Origin: a virus | Reading direction: 5' to 3' (one strand) | Virus record (IMG/VR): IMGVR_UViG_3300035150_000010 | Span: 1-52,791 of that record | DNA: 52,791 bases | Part shown: positions 1 through 7,798 of the stretch, piece by piece | Layout: every line of letters starts with the position of its first letter | Numbering within the stretch: the stretch's first letter is position 1 | Program-made: the position numbers and the translations under genes | The notes under the pieces: generated by a model | Databases searched by the model: none | What the model saw: only the letters and a program-made list of their open reading frames with translations | Told to the model about the DNA's origin: nothing

Positions 1-61
1 CGGTCTATATCTCAGCTTAGCGTCAACTGCATCAGATGACGCTAAGCTGAGATATAGACCG
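1..61. repeat. Perfect 25-bp foldback hairpin at the window start
   Basis: Bases 1-25 are the exact reverse complement of bases 37-61, with an 11-base loop. Bases 1-22 do not match the sequence that precedes the same segment near the window end (before 52666). The foldback is therefore most simply an assembly or library artefact (a read end copied back on itself) and not part of the phage. A genuine terminal hairpin cannot be excluded from sequence alone. Confidence 0.8.
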
Positions 62-148
62 ACATAATGTTCGCTCGGTCTTGCATCGCATTTTTTGAAC
101 GCAAATGACAAACTGCCATCTGCATCCATCAAACCCGCAAGGTATTTT
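23..148. repeat. Terminal overlap, copy 1 (identical to 52666-52791)
   Basis: These 126 bases are identical to the last 126 bases of the window. The segment lies inside the homing endonuclease gene and reading frames continue across the join, which indicates a circular assembly with duplicated ends. Removing one copy and the foldback gives a circle of about 52,643 bp. It has no feature of a packaging terminus. Confidence 0.9.
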
Positions 149-165
149 ACTAGCGTTTCATTCAC
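23..165 (-). CDS. 5' end of LAGLIDADG homing endonuclease (continues at 52665)
   Basis: This is the amino-terminal part of the endonuclease described at 51915-52791. The best start is GTG at 163-165, with AAGGGA nine bases upstream, giving MNETLVKYLAGLMDADG as the first residues, so the first LAGLIDADG helix begins at about residue 9. An upstream TGA (near 219) blocks a longer frame. Joined across the circular closure the protein is about 297 residues. Confidence 0.75.
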
Positions 166-263
166 AATCTCTAATCCCTTTGTGTTGTGGGATGAGAACC
201 ATCTTCCGTCGGGTCAGTGTACACCTTCCCGTTATTCAGTTCCAGTTTTACTCAGCAAAGTTT
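166..263 (-). other. 5' part of the intron-like insert in the capsid gene
   Basis: The sequence between the first capsid codons and the endonuclease start has two in-frame stops (TAA at 262-264, TGA near 219), so it is not coding in the capsid frame. The last seven bases of the presumed exon (minus-strand ATTCAGT, 264-270) are exactly complementary to ACTGAAT at 234-240, which could form a P1-like pairing of a group I intron. I could not trace a full P3-P7 core, so the intron class is inferred mainly from the endonuclease and the split gene. Confidence 0.5.
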
Positions 264-291
264 ACTGAATTTGAAAGGCAGTATCTGCCAT
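264..291 (-). CDS. Major capsid protein, first exon (about 9 codons)
   Basis: An ATG at 289-291, preceded by a GAGGTG ribosome site, starts a reading frame of MADTAFQIQ that then hits TAA. Nine residues are typical of the start of T7-like coat proteins of alphaproteobacterial phages, and the gene lies directly downstream of the scaffold gene where the capsid belongs. The rest of the capsid follows in the same frame after the endonuclease insert (51090-51910). The exact splice point is not certain; ends after ATT or CAGT are both possible. Confidence 0.65.
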
Positions 292-475
292 TTTGACACC
301 TCAATAATTGAGTGTTGAGATGCCGTTGCGTCCGGGTTAACCCTGTCCAGCACTTCAGCGGGTTGGCTTGTCTGTGACAAGTGCCGCCTATTGCTCCAGA
401 GCGCCTACGAACAGCGGGTGAAGTTGACATTTAGCCAGCGCCGCAATGCGGGTTAACCGGCTTCCTGTCGTACAA

Positions 476-1519
476 TCAAGCACTGCGTGCCTGTTGTTTC
501 TGTTGAGCGGCAATAAGTTCGCGCTCGCGTTCCTGCAATTTTACGTCCTTGTTATAGGCTTGCCTATCAGTACGACGCAAATTGCTGATTTCTTTCAGTT
601 CCTCATCGATTGTCTTGCCGGTCGCATCGGCATTATCAACGACAGTCGCAACCGGATTGACTTCCTTGGCAAGAGAAATGAGGAATTTATTCATATCGAC
701 ATCATCGCCGATGATTGTTCCATCAGCCATACGACCGGACAACAGGCGATTGAATAGCGCATTTTCGTTCTGCATATCACCGCCACCAGGCGCGTAGGCA
801 AACAGGGTTGAAATTGCATTGACGTTGCGTTGCAGCGCTGGCCCGAATTCTTCTTTCAGCGCGCGCATCGTTTCATCGCGGTTCTGATCGTCCAGCTGGT
901 CAACGTGGGCTGCTCTGGCCTCTTCGTTCTTGAAGTACCAGGACATTGCCTTGTCCATTTGGGATTGCGTCAAACCTGCTTCATGCATGTCTGTCGCAAA
1001 GTCTCCGGCAAGTTCCTTGTCCCGATCACCCAGCTGCACACCGTCAGGGAGAGAGAGATTTTCGACGTATTCTTTTGCGTCTTCGGGGACGCCGATTGCC
1101 TTGTGAAATGCTTTGACTTCTTCTTCTGAAGCACCTTCGCCGGGAACCCTGAGAAGTCCGCCTTTATCAAATTTGGCCTCAAGCTCGCGATACATGCCAT
1201 AGATTGCAGCCGGATCAGAAATCCGCTCAAGCCGTTTCATCTCGCGCTTGAATGCCTTTTCATCCCCAGCTGCGGCATGCTCGGCAATCTTCTTGCGCCA
1301 CTCTTCATTCCAGAAAGATTTCGGCTCTTCTGTCTTTTCACCGCCTTCTGTGGGCTCTTCATCACCACCAGCCGCAATGGATTTCTTGTCAGCCTTTACA
1401 GACGCCTCAGTTGAGACTTCCGTTTCCGGTTGCGCTTCGGTATTGGCTTCAGGTTCTGCCGGAGCCTCCTGATCAACAGCCGGTTCTTCTGCGCTCGGGT
1501 TTGTGTCGGATTCAGTCAT
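476..1519 (-). CDS. Capsid assembly scaffolding protein
   Basis: The product is 347 residues and very acidic, with a Glu/Ala/Pro-rich first 65 residues and predicted helical segments rich in Lys and Glu to the end. That composition, and the position between the portal gene and the capsid gene, fit the scaffolding protein that guides procapsid formation in podoviruses. The start overlaps the end of the preceding gene by four bases (ATGA), so translation is probably coupled. About 185 bases without a gene, with a small AATTATTGA-type hairpin, separate it from the capsid start. The assignment rests on composition and gene order, as scaffolds diverge quickly. Confidence 0.8.
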   Translation of the reverse strand: MTESDTNPSAEEPAVDQEAPAEPEANTEAQPETEVSTEASVKADKKSIAAGGDEEPTEGGEKTEEPKSFWNEEWRKKIAEHAAAGDEKAFKREMKRLERISDPAAIYGMYRELEAKFDKGGLLRVPGEGASEEEVKAFHKAIGVPEDAKEYVENLSLPDGVQLGDRDKELAGDFATDMHEAGLTQSQMDKAMSWYFKNEEARAAHVDQLDDQNRDETMRALKEEFGPALQRNVNAISTLFAYAPGGGDMQNENALFNRLLSGRMADGTIIGDDVDMNKFLISLAKEVNPVATVVDNADATGKTIDEELKEISNLRRTDRQAYNKDVKLQERERELIAAQQKQQARSA

Positions 1520-1809
1520 TTCTTAATTATCTCCGCTTTCAGTGTTTGAAGTTTTGCAAAGGCACGTGCGACAGACTGACGGCCTAAAACATAGTCTCTG
1601 ACGTCACCTTGCCCCGGCCTGAATGGATCTTCCCTCAAGGCCCCGGCATTAAACATCAGCCAATTGATCATGCGTGCGCAGTCCTGCGGGCTCGGTGGAT
1701 TCTCTCCATTTGCCGCATAATCGCTGATAGCCTGGACTGCCCGGATGTCCTCAACTTCATAACTAGGCGGATGCCATACTTCTTTTTTCCGAGACTTCGT
1801 TTCCGTCAT
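1516..1809 (-). CDS. Conserved small protein between portal and scaffold
   Basis: A 97-residue protein overlapping the portal stop and the scaffold start by four bases each, so it sits inside the head operon. It has a Lys/Arg-rich start (MTETKSRKKEVWHPPSYE) and a WLMFNAGALREDPF segment near residues 50-63, and no membrane segment. Small proteins in this position are common in T7-like phages of alphaproteobacteria, but I do not know a function. A head completion or assembly role is only a guess from location. Confidence 0.7.
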   Translation of the reverse strand: MTETKSRKKEVWHPPSYEVEDIRAVQAISDYAANGENPPSPQDCARMINWLMFNAGALREDPFRPGQGDVRDYVLGRQSVARAFAKLQTLKAEIIKK

Positions 1810-3446
1810 TCGCCAGCCTCATTAACAGCCTTGGCGGCCTTGCCGCCTTGTTCAATGACCTGACCGGCCTGACCTGCGGTTTGCATCAATTCAGCCATTT
1901 GTGCTTGCTGCTGAAGCTGTTCACGGCGTTGTGTAACCGCCTCAATTGGATTGAACCAATCCGCCTTCCAGCCAATGGCGCGAAGAGCAGACCGCGTGCT
2001 TTCCGTAATGTTGACGTTTTCGACCTGCGCCTCATCGATCTTTGCAGCTGGCAGAAGGATACGGGACAGACCATCAACAAAGGTTGCCGCGTCTGCTTGC
2101 TCTGCCATTTCCGCAAGGGGAGATCTGAACGAGAATTTGGCATCGGCTCCAATCAACGTCTCCGGCATTTGATCGACCGGGAACGCGCCATGCGCCATCA
2201 GGATATTAAATGTCACTTCACACAGCGGCGAATTGTAATCCTTCTCAACAGGCTCAAAAAGTGGAGACGCAGACCGAATATGCTCCTCAATCCGCCTGCG
2301 GACTTCAAATGCCGTCATGTCCGTGCCAGCATCCGGCAGCTGGATTTTGTCAAGGAAGAACGCATGCCGGATATCTTCCCGGAGCGCCTGTGCGATTTCA
2401 AAGCCAATTGGGATAGTTCCAGAATTCTGGCTGATCGGCCGCAGGACTTCGCCAAGCCTTTCGTCGTATTCCATATCGGCAATCGTAATGCCACCAGCGT
2501 AGAGCGGAATATCACCACGGATTGCATCAGCAATCGCGATCATGGGCGGATCGACATACTTTTCGCCAGCCTCACGCAGCGTTCGGGTGACTACCTGCGT
2601 CGTCCTGCCATCCGGCAAGGAAATGTTGGTCGCCATCGAGCGTCCGTAGACCGAACCGGATACCGTCATCCAGCGCGGAATGACATAAGGAAAATACTGA
2701 AGCGGGACTTCTTCAAGAATGTTTTCAGATTCACACTCTACGTAAATAGACGTAAATGGATAATCCTTGTTTTCCTTCTTGTCGTACTTATAAACGCTGC
2801 TTGGAACGAGAATATGCCTGCAATCGAACTTCTTTTCCGGTTCTTTCTCGCAAGCTTTCTTAACTTCCTTTGATACCTCATTACCGAAAAGATGCTTTAA
2901 TTGCCTTGCGGTTGGCTTCCAATTGCGATGAAGGCAATCAATGACGCCATCAGCGTTTTCACTCCACACACAATCACGCAAATGATAGTTCCTGTAGAGC
3001 AGCCCATTCAGATTTGAGTTTGGCGTGACCAGAATAACCGCATTGCCGAACGTAGCGTAATCATGATCTGCCTGCTTGGTTGCGCGGACAAAGCCTGTTG
3101 AGGCCTCATACATCGCCATCCATTGGATATCTCTCAGATATTCGAGGTACTTCCGTTCAATGCTGTTCTCGTCAAGAACCTTTTCGCCAACGTGGAGAGA
3201 AAACCACTTCTGGCTTTGCGGTCGAAGATTAGCAGATAGCAGGTTGCCGAGTTCGCGACGCGCCAGGACCGGATAAGATGCGTAGAGGTGATCTGAGTAC
3301 TCTTCACCCTCGTTTCTTATATCCGTGAAATCTGCGCGTTCAGGATAGAAGTTAAGCGCAATCTCCTGCCACAAACTATCAACAGTTCTCCGCCTGCTGA
3401 ACATGGAATCGCCAATGCTGAGCAGGTCACGAATGCGCGATTTCAC
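1806..3446 (-). CDS. Portal (head-tail connector) protein, T7 type
   Basis: A 546-residue protein of the normal size for the T7 gp8 portal family, which forms the dodecameric ring at the capsid vertex through which DNA is packaged and ejected. Features visible include an early SLWQEIALNFYPERADF segment, a central domain with long helices, and a Gln/Ala-rich C-terminal tail (REQLQQQAQMAELMQ) as in many podovirus portals. It follows the large terminase and a 69-residue protein and precedes the scaffold, the standard head order. There are no signs of truncation. Confidence 0.9.
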   Translation of the reverse strand: MKSRIRDLLSIGDSMFSRRRTVDSLWQEIALNFYPERADFTDIRNEGEEYSDHLYASYPVLARRELGNLLSANLRPQSQKWFSLHVGEKVLDENSIERKYLEYLRDIQWMAMYEASTGFVRATKQADHDYATFGNAVILVTPNSNLNGLLYRNYHLRDCVWSENADGVIDCLHRNWKPTARQLKHLFGNEVSKEVKKACEKEPEKKFDCRHILVPSSVYKYDKKENKDYPFTSIYVECESENILEEVPLQYFPYVIPRWMTVSGSVYGRSMATNISLPDGRTTQVVTRTLREAGEKYVDPPMIAIADAIRGDIPLYAGGITIADMEYDERLGEVLRPISQNSGTIPIGFEIAQALREDIRHAFFLDKIQLPDAGTDMTAFEVRRRIEEHIRSASPLFEPVEKDYNSPLCEVTFNILMAHGAFPVDQMPETLIGADAKFSFRSPLAEMAEQADAATFVDGLSRILLPAAKIDEAQVENVNITESTRSALRAIGWKADWFNPIEAVTQRREQLQQQAQMAELMQTAGQAGQVIEQGGKAAKAVNEAGE

Positions 3447-3458
3447 GATAGAACCACC

Positions 3459-3668
3459 TTAGTTACCGAGTTTCTGCCCGGACGAACCGGTCATGCTTTG
3501 CAGGTTTTCCGTCAGAATTGATGCCCTGCGCCCACGACGCTTTGCAGCTGCCGCACGATATTTCGCAGATGCTCTTTCTGCGTTCGGGTCTTCCGTTGTC
3601 GGCATCCTGACAACTTTAGGATCAGGGATTTTCTGAGGCTTGACCTTCCCGCCAAATAGTCCGCTCAT
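3459..3668 (-). CDS. Small basic protein between terminase and portal
   Basis: A 69-residue protein starting at MSGLFGGK, preceded by a GGAAG ribosome site that overlaps the last codons of the large terminase gene. The middle is rich in Ala, Lys and Arg (KYRAAAAKRRGRRAS), and the end has GSSGQKLGN. Similar short proteins with MSGLFGG starts occur next to portal genes in other T7-like phages. A role in head assembly is likely by position only. Confidence 0.75.
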   Translation of the reverse strand: MSGLFGGKVKPQKIPDPKVVRMPTTEDPNAERASAKYRAAAAKRRGRRASILTENLQSMTGSSGQKLGN

Positions 3669-3669
3669 G

Positions 3670-5115
3670 TTACTTCCTTCCACGCTTGCTTTTTGAATAG
3701 CCCAGGATTGCCTTTGGCGCTGTACTGCGTCTTCTTTCCGATGATGCCATTGCAGGAAATACAGACATTAGAGCCCATACCATTGCATCCGCCCGATCTG
3801 GCGAACGAGGCCCCATATACCCGGCTGTTGTCATTGAACAAAGCTGGTCCTCCAATTCAGGGAACCTTCCGACCAGACATACCTTTTCTTGTTCAAATAA
3901 TGCCGCCACGGGCTCTGCCCTAACAACTTTCCCGCGCGATGCCTTGACCTCACGAAATGGCATCGCAAGACCGTTTGCTGTTGTCGCCGTCCGAATAACT
4001 TCACGCACCATTGCGCCGCCAAAGTTCGTTTCGGCGACGACCAAATCAGCCTCATGACGGTCAAAGGCAGATGCAACAATGTTCTTCCATTTCTCAGGAC
4101 CAAACCGCCCCGACAAGTCCTCTAGGATATAGCCCTTACCGTCCTCACCAAGACCAGCGACAATTATCCCAACTTCGTCTGATCGCTCGTCCTCATCACC
4201 AGAACAACCAGACGGGTCAACAGCAATGACAATTCGCTGCATCTGAGGTGGTTCCCGATCCAATAAACGCCCGTTATCGAGCGTCTCTTGCACCCAAAGA
4301 GCATTATCGGATTCATCAGAGAACGCACCAAGAAGGAATCTCTGCCTCTGGCGTTGCGGCAGATTTTCCAACTCTTGCAAATACGCCGCCTGCAGATTCT
4401 GCCTATTGTCGTTCGGGTTAACCAATAGCGAGGCGTAGTTATCAGCATTTGCAATTGGTTGGTTGCGTGCCGGATCCACATGCTCAATAAACATGCGATA
4501 TGTCCAGTGCCTCTTTCCCGGTGGGTTGCAGTCGTAGAATGCCCTAAGCCGCAACGCCGTGTTTTGCGCAAGACGTGTAATCGCCATGTCTCTTGAATTT
4601 TGCGGGATCTGCGAACACTCGTTCATATAGATCGTGGCAAATTCCTGCCCCAGAATTTTTTCCGTCCTTTCCTTATCATCAAGGCCACCGAACCATATTT
4701 CAGACCCGTTCGGCAGACGGTAAATCCAAAGGCTCTTGTCGAGCTTAGAGTCCGCAACAGCCCCTGGGAAACACAATTGCATGACCTTAGGAAGCGTATC
4801 CAGAACAATCGAAGTCACGACATGATTAAAGCGAAAGCGCAGAATTGCATGCCGGCTCACACAACTTAAAGCGCGCTCAATGATTTCCCTTACGATCATG
4901 AAGGTTTTGCCAGAACGGGACCCGCCAAAAAGCATTACATGGACAGCCTGCCCACGCATCAAGACCTCTGCTTCTTTCTGCTTTTCTGTTAATTCACATT
5001 CGGAACCTAGCCGCCATTTAATAGCAGGCATGTTGGCAAGTTGAGACACCTTCTCCGCAGGTAACGAACGTACCAAACGCTCGACCGCTTGAAGATCCTC
5101 TATCGTTGCCGTCAT
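3670..5115 (-). CDS. terL: Terminase large subunit (packaging ATPase and nuclease)
   Basis: A 481-residue motor protein that drives DNA into the procapsid and cuts concatemers. The Walker A motif GGSRSGKT is at residues 64-71, and a Walker B-like strand FATIYMNECSQ follows. The C-terminal RNase H-like nuclease has its first acidic residue in IAVDPSGCSGDEDERSDE, and further acidic residues in the VAETNFGG and RADAMVWA segments. Unusually it is separated from the small subunit (13520-14026) by about 8.4 kb holding the enzyme cassette and the Panacea genes. Start and stop overlap neighbours by a few bases. Confidence 0.95.
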   Translation of the reverse strand: MTATIEDLQAVERLVRSLPAEKVSQLANMPAIKWRLGSECELTEKQKEAEVLMRGQAVHVMLFGGSRSGKTFMIVREIIERALSCVSRHAILRFRFNHVVTSIVLDTLPKVMQLCFPGAVADSKLDKSLWIYRLPNGSEIWFGGLDDKERTEKILGQEFATIYMNECSQIPQNSRDMAITRLAQNTALRLRAFYDCNPPGKRHWTYRMFIEHVDPARNQPIANADNYASLLVNPNDNRQNLQAAYLQELENLPQRQRQRFLLGAFSDESDNALWVQETLDNGRLLDREPPQMQRIVIAVDPSGCSGDEDERSDEVGIIVAGLGEDGKGYILEDLSGRFGPEKWKNIVASAFDRHEADLVVAETNFGGAMVREVIRTATTANGLAMPFREVKASRGKVVRAEPVAALFEQEKVCLVGRFPELEDQLCSMTTAGYMGPRSPDRADAMVWALMSVFPAMASSERRRSTAPKAILGYSKSKRGRK

Positions 5116-5285
5116 ACTGAGCGAATAACCTTTGCGAGATAGCCGTTTATATAGCCAGAACAGACCGTATCAGCCAACGTGGATTGCGCTATCATCGAAA
5201 CGTCCGAGTTTTTTGGAATGATGACATACGGATCCATCGCATCATGCATGTAGCCATTGACCGCCTGGTCAAGGCTTAGTTCCAT
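5112..5285 (-). CDS. 57-residue protein just upstream of terL
   Basis: A short reading frame that starts inside the preceding small gene and ends with an ATGA overlap onto the terL start, so it is translationally coupled to terL. The product, beginning MELSLDQAVNGYMHDAMDP, has no membrane segment and no motif I recognise. The tight packing on both sides is the main evidence that it is real. Confidence 0.6.
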   Translation of the reverse strand: MELSLDQAVNGYMHDAMDPYVIIPKNSDVSMIAQSTLADTVCSGYINGYLAKVIRSV

Positions 5286-5380
5286 GCCGACTGGCCGCCA
5301 GACTCCGCCTGAATACGCCGGATTGCGTCGTCAAGCTTTGGATCGTTATTGGCCGCACCTCCAAAAGCCTCCTCAGTCAT
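5276..5380 (-). CDS. 34-residue protein
   Basis: A tiny frame beginning MTEEAFGGAANND and ending GGQSAWN. Its ATGA start overlaps the stop of the ParB-like gene and its end overlaps the next small gene by ten bases, a typical phage operon packing. Acidic and hydrophilic; no function can be assigned. Confidence 0.55.
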   Translation of the reverse strand: MTEEAFGGAANNDPKLDDAIRRIQAESGGQSAWN

Positions 5381-5859
5381 TGCGCCAATCCAATCTCTTG
5401 CTTGAGTTCATCAATGATCGCCCTGTCCGCACCATTCATGATGAACCATCCCTCATCCCACGCCGGAGCCCACACGTTCTGCGGAACACTGACAGTCATT
5501 ATTGTCTCAATCTCAAGCGCCAAGGCACAGGCGACACGATGAGACCCGTTAAGCAATTCCCCAGTCGGGTCTATTGGAACCGCGCAACGTGGATCAAATC
5601 CATTCTTGTTCATGGAATGAAAAAGGGCCTTCGCGGCCCCTAGATAATCATCCGTGTTCTGTTTCCAAAAGTCTGTCGGCAATCCGGCTTCCATGCGCTT
5701 TCCACTGCGCTTCAGGATATGCCAGATATAAAGTTCTTCCGCTTCCTTATCACCACCAGACAGGAGCGCTTTGAACAGCCTCAACTTGACCGCCAAGTCC
5801 AGTCTGCGCGGGCTGACGAGGCTCCAGGTATTTCGGGCGCATGGCAGGAGCGTTGGCAT
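5377..5859 (-). CDS. ParB/sulfiredoxin-fold-like protein
   Basis: The C-terminal half carries PIDPTGELLNGSHRVACAL, the GxHR-type signature of the ParB N-terminal/sulfiredoxin fold, which binds nucleotides in ParB CTPases and occurs in small phage kinases and nucleases. The first part (AVKLRLFKALLSGGDKEAEE) is helical. The start is uncertain: ATG at 5857-5859 is given, but it overlaps the kinase gene by about 110 bases, so a TTG near 5790 at the KLRLFKALL segment may be the true start. It is the last gene of the accessory cassette. Confidence 0.65.
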   Translation of the reverse strand: MPTLLPCARNTWSLVSPRRLDLAVKLRLFKALLSGGDKEAEELYIWHILKRSGKRMEAGLPTDFWKQNTDDYLGAAKALFHSMNKNGFDPRCAVPIDPTGELLNGSHRVACALALEIETIMTVSVPQNVWAPAWDEGWFIMNGADRAIIDELKQEIGLAQ

Positions 5860-6472
5860 GTCCAAGTTCTTCTTCCCGCTCCTTCGAAAAGTCGATAAGT
5901 TCTTTGCGTGCAATATCGATATTCCCTGTCGTGCTGATGACCTTGACCGGTACGCCCCTGTCATCAAGAACATTCCTCGCGAATTCGATTGCCGGCTGCA
6001 TCAATGGACCCATGAAAGACCTGTTTTCATGAGCTGTCTCTTTGACCTTTTCCCGTGCAACATTCCGTTCAACAAGCGCATCCGCATCAGTCTCAAGGAA
6101 TACGACGCCAAGAGATACCGGCATAAGGCGGAAAAAATGATACAACTCCTCAACCGGCTTCCCCATATCGACAAGTCGCCAGCCAAAGCCAAGCCCCCTT
6201 TGAACAAACCCTGTTTGAATATATGGCTTGCCACTCTCCATCGCAGAGACGGAGGCCATCTTGCGCATTGATCGGCGGTTCATCCTGACCGCCGCCACAA
6301 ATGATTTATGTTCTCGGACCAATCCAAGAAGCCTGCTTACCTCGTTGCAGAAGTCATGCCACTCAATCGGCGGCTTGATTTCGCGCGGCTCGACGTCATG
6401 CGGACCCCAGAGCGGATCGCAAAGCGTTGATTTACCGACGCCCGGAGGCCCGGCTACATCACACCAACGCAT
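5750..6472 (-). CDS. P-loop kinase-like protein
   Basis: A 240-residue protein with an N-terminal Walker A motif GPPGVGKST at residues 8-16 and a helical body like small-molecule or nucleotide kinases. VVFLETDADALVERNVAREK resembles the LID/RxxxR region that follows a core strand in deoxynucleoside and gluconate kinases. It starts four bases inside the methyltransferase stop. In phages such kinases either phosphorylate nucleosides or sugars, or act on 5-hydroxymethyluracil in DNA; the substrate cannot be read here. The C-terminal tail after residue 210 is Gln/Pro-rich and overlaps the next gene. Confidence 0.7.
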   Translation of the reverse strand: MRWCDVAGPPGVGKSTLCDPLWGPHDVEPREIKPPIEWHDFCNEVSRLLGLVREHKSFVAAVRMNRRSMRKMASVSAMESGKPYIQTGFVQRGLGFGWRLVDMGKPVEELYHFFRLMPVSLGVVFLETDADALVERNVAREKVKETAHENRSFMGPLMQPAIEFARNVLDDRGVPVKVISTTGNIDIARKELIDFSKEREEELGHANAPAMRPKYLEPRQPAQTGLGGQVEAVQSAPVWW

Positions 6473-7086
6473 TACCGACGCTCCAAAACGATCACCCTGT
6501 AGTCAGGCTCGCCACACTCGATATTCTCGACAAGCTCCCAATCTTCATTAAGCGCTGCGTGGATGTCTTCCATTGGATATGCGTATGGATGATTGGCAAT
6601 GCGCGCCGTGAAGACGATCTTGCTCTTGGTAACGCGCTGCAATTCCTTCAGGGCTTGTGTGCGCTGCTCGGGAGTGAGCCATCTGGTAAGACGGCACATG
6701 ATTGACATGTCGAAGATTCCGTCATCGAAATCAAGACAGGTCGCATCGCCAGTGCTTAGATTGATAACGTTTGGTTTTGACTTTGTTACTTTGGCGGCTG
6801 CCTCTTTCAGCATGTCCACGCTTTTATCAACACCGCGCCAATCGTGGTCATTGCGCTCATAAGCAGGAATGAAGCGGCCGGTCCCTACCGGGACGTCAAG
6901 AATCTTCGAGCCAATCTCAAGGATGTCAATAAACCCTTCGATAATGCGTTGTTCTGCTGCCCATTTAGGTGCTGCCTTACGCTTTGCATCATAGCCGGTA
7001 GCAACATCACCAACGTATTTCCGCGCCCCGTATTGTTTCTCTTGTGTCGGATTAGAGCCTGTGTAGCTCATGAGTGATTTGTTCAT
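6472..7086 (-). CDS. SAM-dependent methyltransferase (class I)
   Basis: A 204-residue Rossmann-type methyltransferase. The glycine-rich SAM loop ILDVPVGTGRF is at about residues 59-69, an acidic residue after strand 2 is in WRGVDKSVDM, and motif IV is replaced by IFDMSIMCRLTRWL. The C-terminal strands end with RVIVLERR. The family covers small-molecule, sugar and lipid methyltransferases (UbiE/Methyltransf_11 type), so it is probably not a sequence-specific DNA methylase: no DPPY/NPPY motif is seen. It lies in the cassette with a glycosyltransferase and two oxidoreductases. Confidence 0.75.
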   Translation of the reverse strand: MNKSLMSYTGSNPTQEKQYGARKYVGDVATGYDAKRKAAPKWAAEQRIIEGFIDILEIGSKILDVPVGTGRFIPAYERNDHDWRGVDKSVDMLKEAAAKVTKSKPNVINLSTGDATCLDFDDGIFDMSIMCRLTRWLTPEQRTQALKELQRVTKSKIVFTARIANHPYAYPMEDIHAALNEDWELVENIECGEPDYRVIVLERR

Positions 7087-7096
7087 GTCGGGTCTC

Positions 7097-7798
7097 TCAA
7101 TGGTACGCAGATTTTATCCAAGGAAACTTAGCTGCCACTTCGGGTTGATCCACCATCCGGTTGCCCGGGAAGGTGATCAGGCAAGCGTTATCGGGTAATT
7201 CGCTTATCTTGTCACTATTGTAGTCGCCAATTCGTCCGGCGCCATAAACGCCATCTCGGTGATCGACAAAAGGCAGATCCCAAGGAAGCATTTCGGAAAT
7301 CCACGCCTGTTCGGCACCACCAAAGCGCCAGTTAACCCACTTCGGCGTTTCGACTGGATCAAATTCCTCGTAAAGTTCCGGGTGCACCCCTGTACTGAAT
7401 AATTGAAAGCTCGATTGATAAAAGGCTCTACCACGCTGAGGAAATCCCGGGTTATGAAACCAGACCGAAGGCTCAGTCCTGTTTGCTATGTGATCCATGT
7501 TACCGACTATGACCATATCAAGGTCCAGGTTCATAACCCTATCACCGCCGATGATGTCGGCATAGTCAGGCCGATGTTGCATCAAGCGGATGAAAACTGT
7601 TCCGGGTACGTGCTTTGACCAATCGAGTTTGACAGTTTCCACGCCATCAACGTCATCATCCGTGACGCAAACAAACCTGTGTGGTACTGTCAGGTTGCGT
7701 TCAACCATGTTCCGCAAAATGCGTATATGATCGTGATTGAACGTGTAGTTCCTTTTCCGGCTTTTGTCCTTCCAGAAATAGGTTGTTACTATGAGCAT
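7097..7798 (-). CDS. GT-A type glycosyltransferase-like protein
   Basis: About 233 residues, beginning MLIVTTYFWKDKSRKRNYTF. The segment DRVMNLDLDMVIVGNMDHI contains a DxD motif in the place used by GT-A glycosyltransferases to bind the metal and nucleotide-sugar, and the later FNPGFPQRGR and GGAEQAWISEML segments resemble GT8-like or capsule-type transferases. The start is ATG 7796-7798; the frame could also begin one codon earlier with TTG. Its 5' end overlaps the 5' end of the plus-strand Gfo/Idh gene by eight bases, so the two genes diverge from a shared start region. Confidence 0.7.
   Translation of the reverse strand: MLIVTTYFWKDKSRKRNYTFNHDHIRILRNMVERNLTVPHRFVCVTDDDVDGVETVKLDWSKHVPGTVFIRLMQHRPDYADIIGGDRVMNLDLDMVIVGNMDHIANRTEPSVWFHNPGFPQRGRAFYQSSFQLFSTGVHPELYEEFDPVETPKWVNWRFGGAEQAWISEMLPWDLPFVDHRDGVYGAGRIGDYNSDKISELPDNACLITFPGNRMVDQPEVAAKFPWIKSAYH

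Noticed and set aside
23-148. Direct terminal repeats of a T7-like packaging end
   Set aside because: The 126-base overlap lies inside a gene and has an assembly-like length; T7-type repeats normally lie outside genes.
1848-2873. 341-residue plus-strand protein opposite the portal
   Set aside because: It has no family features and lies fully antisense to a clear portal gene.
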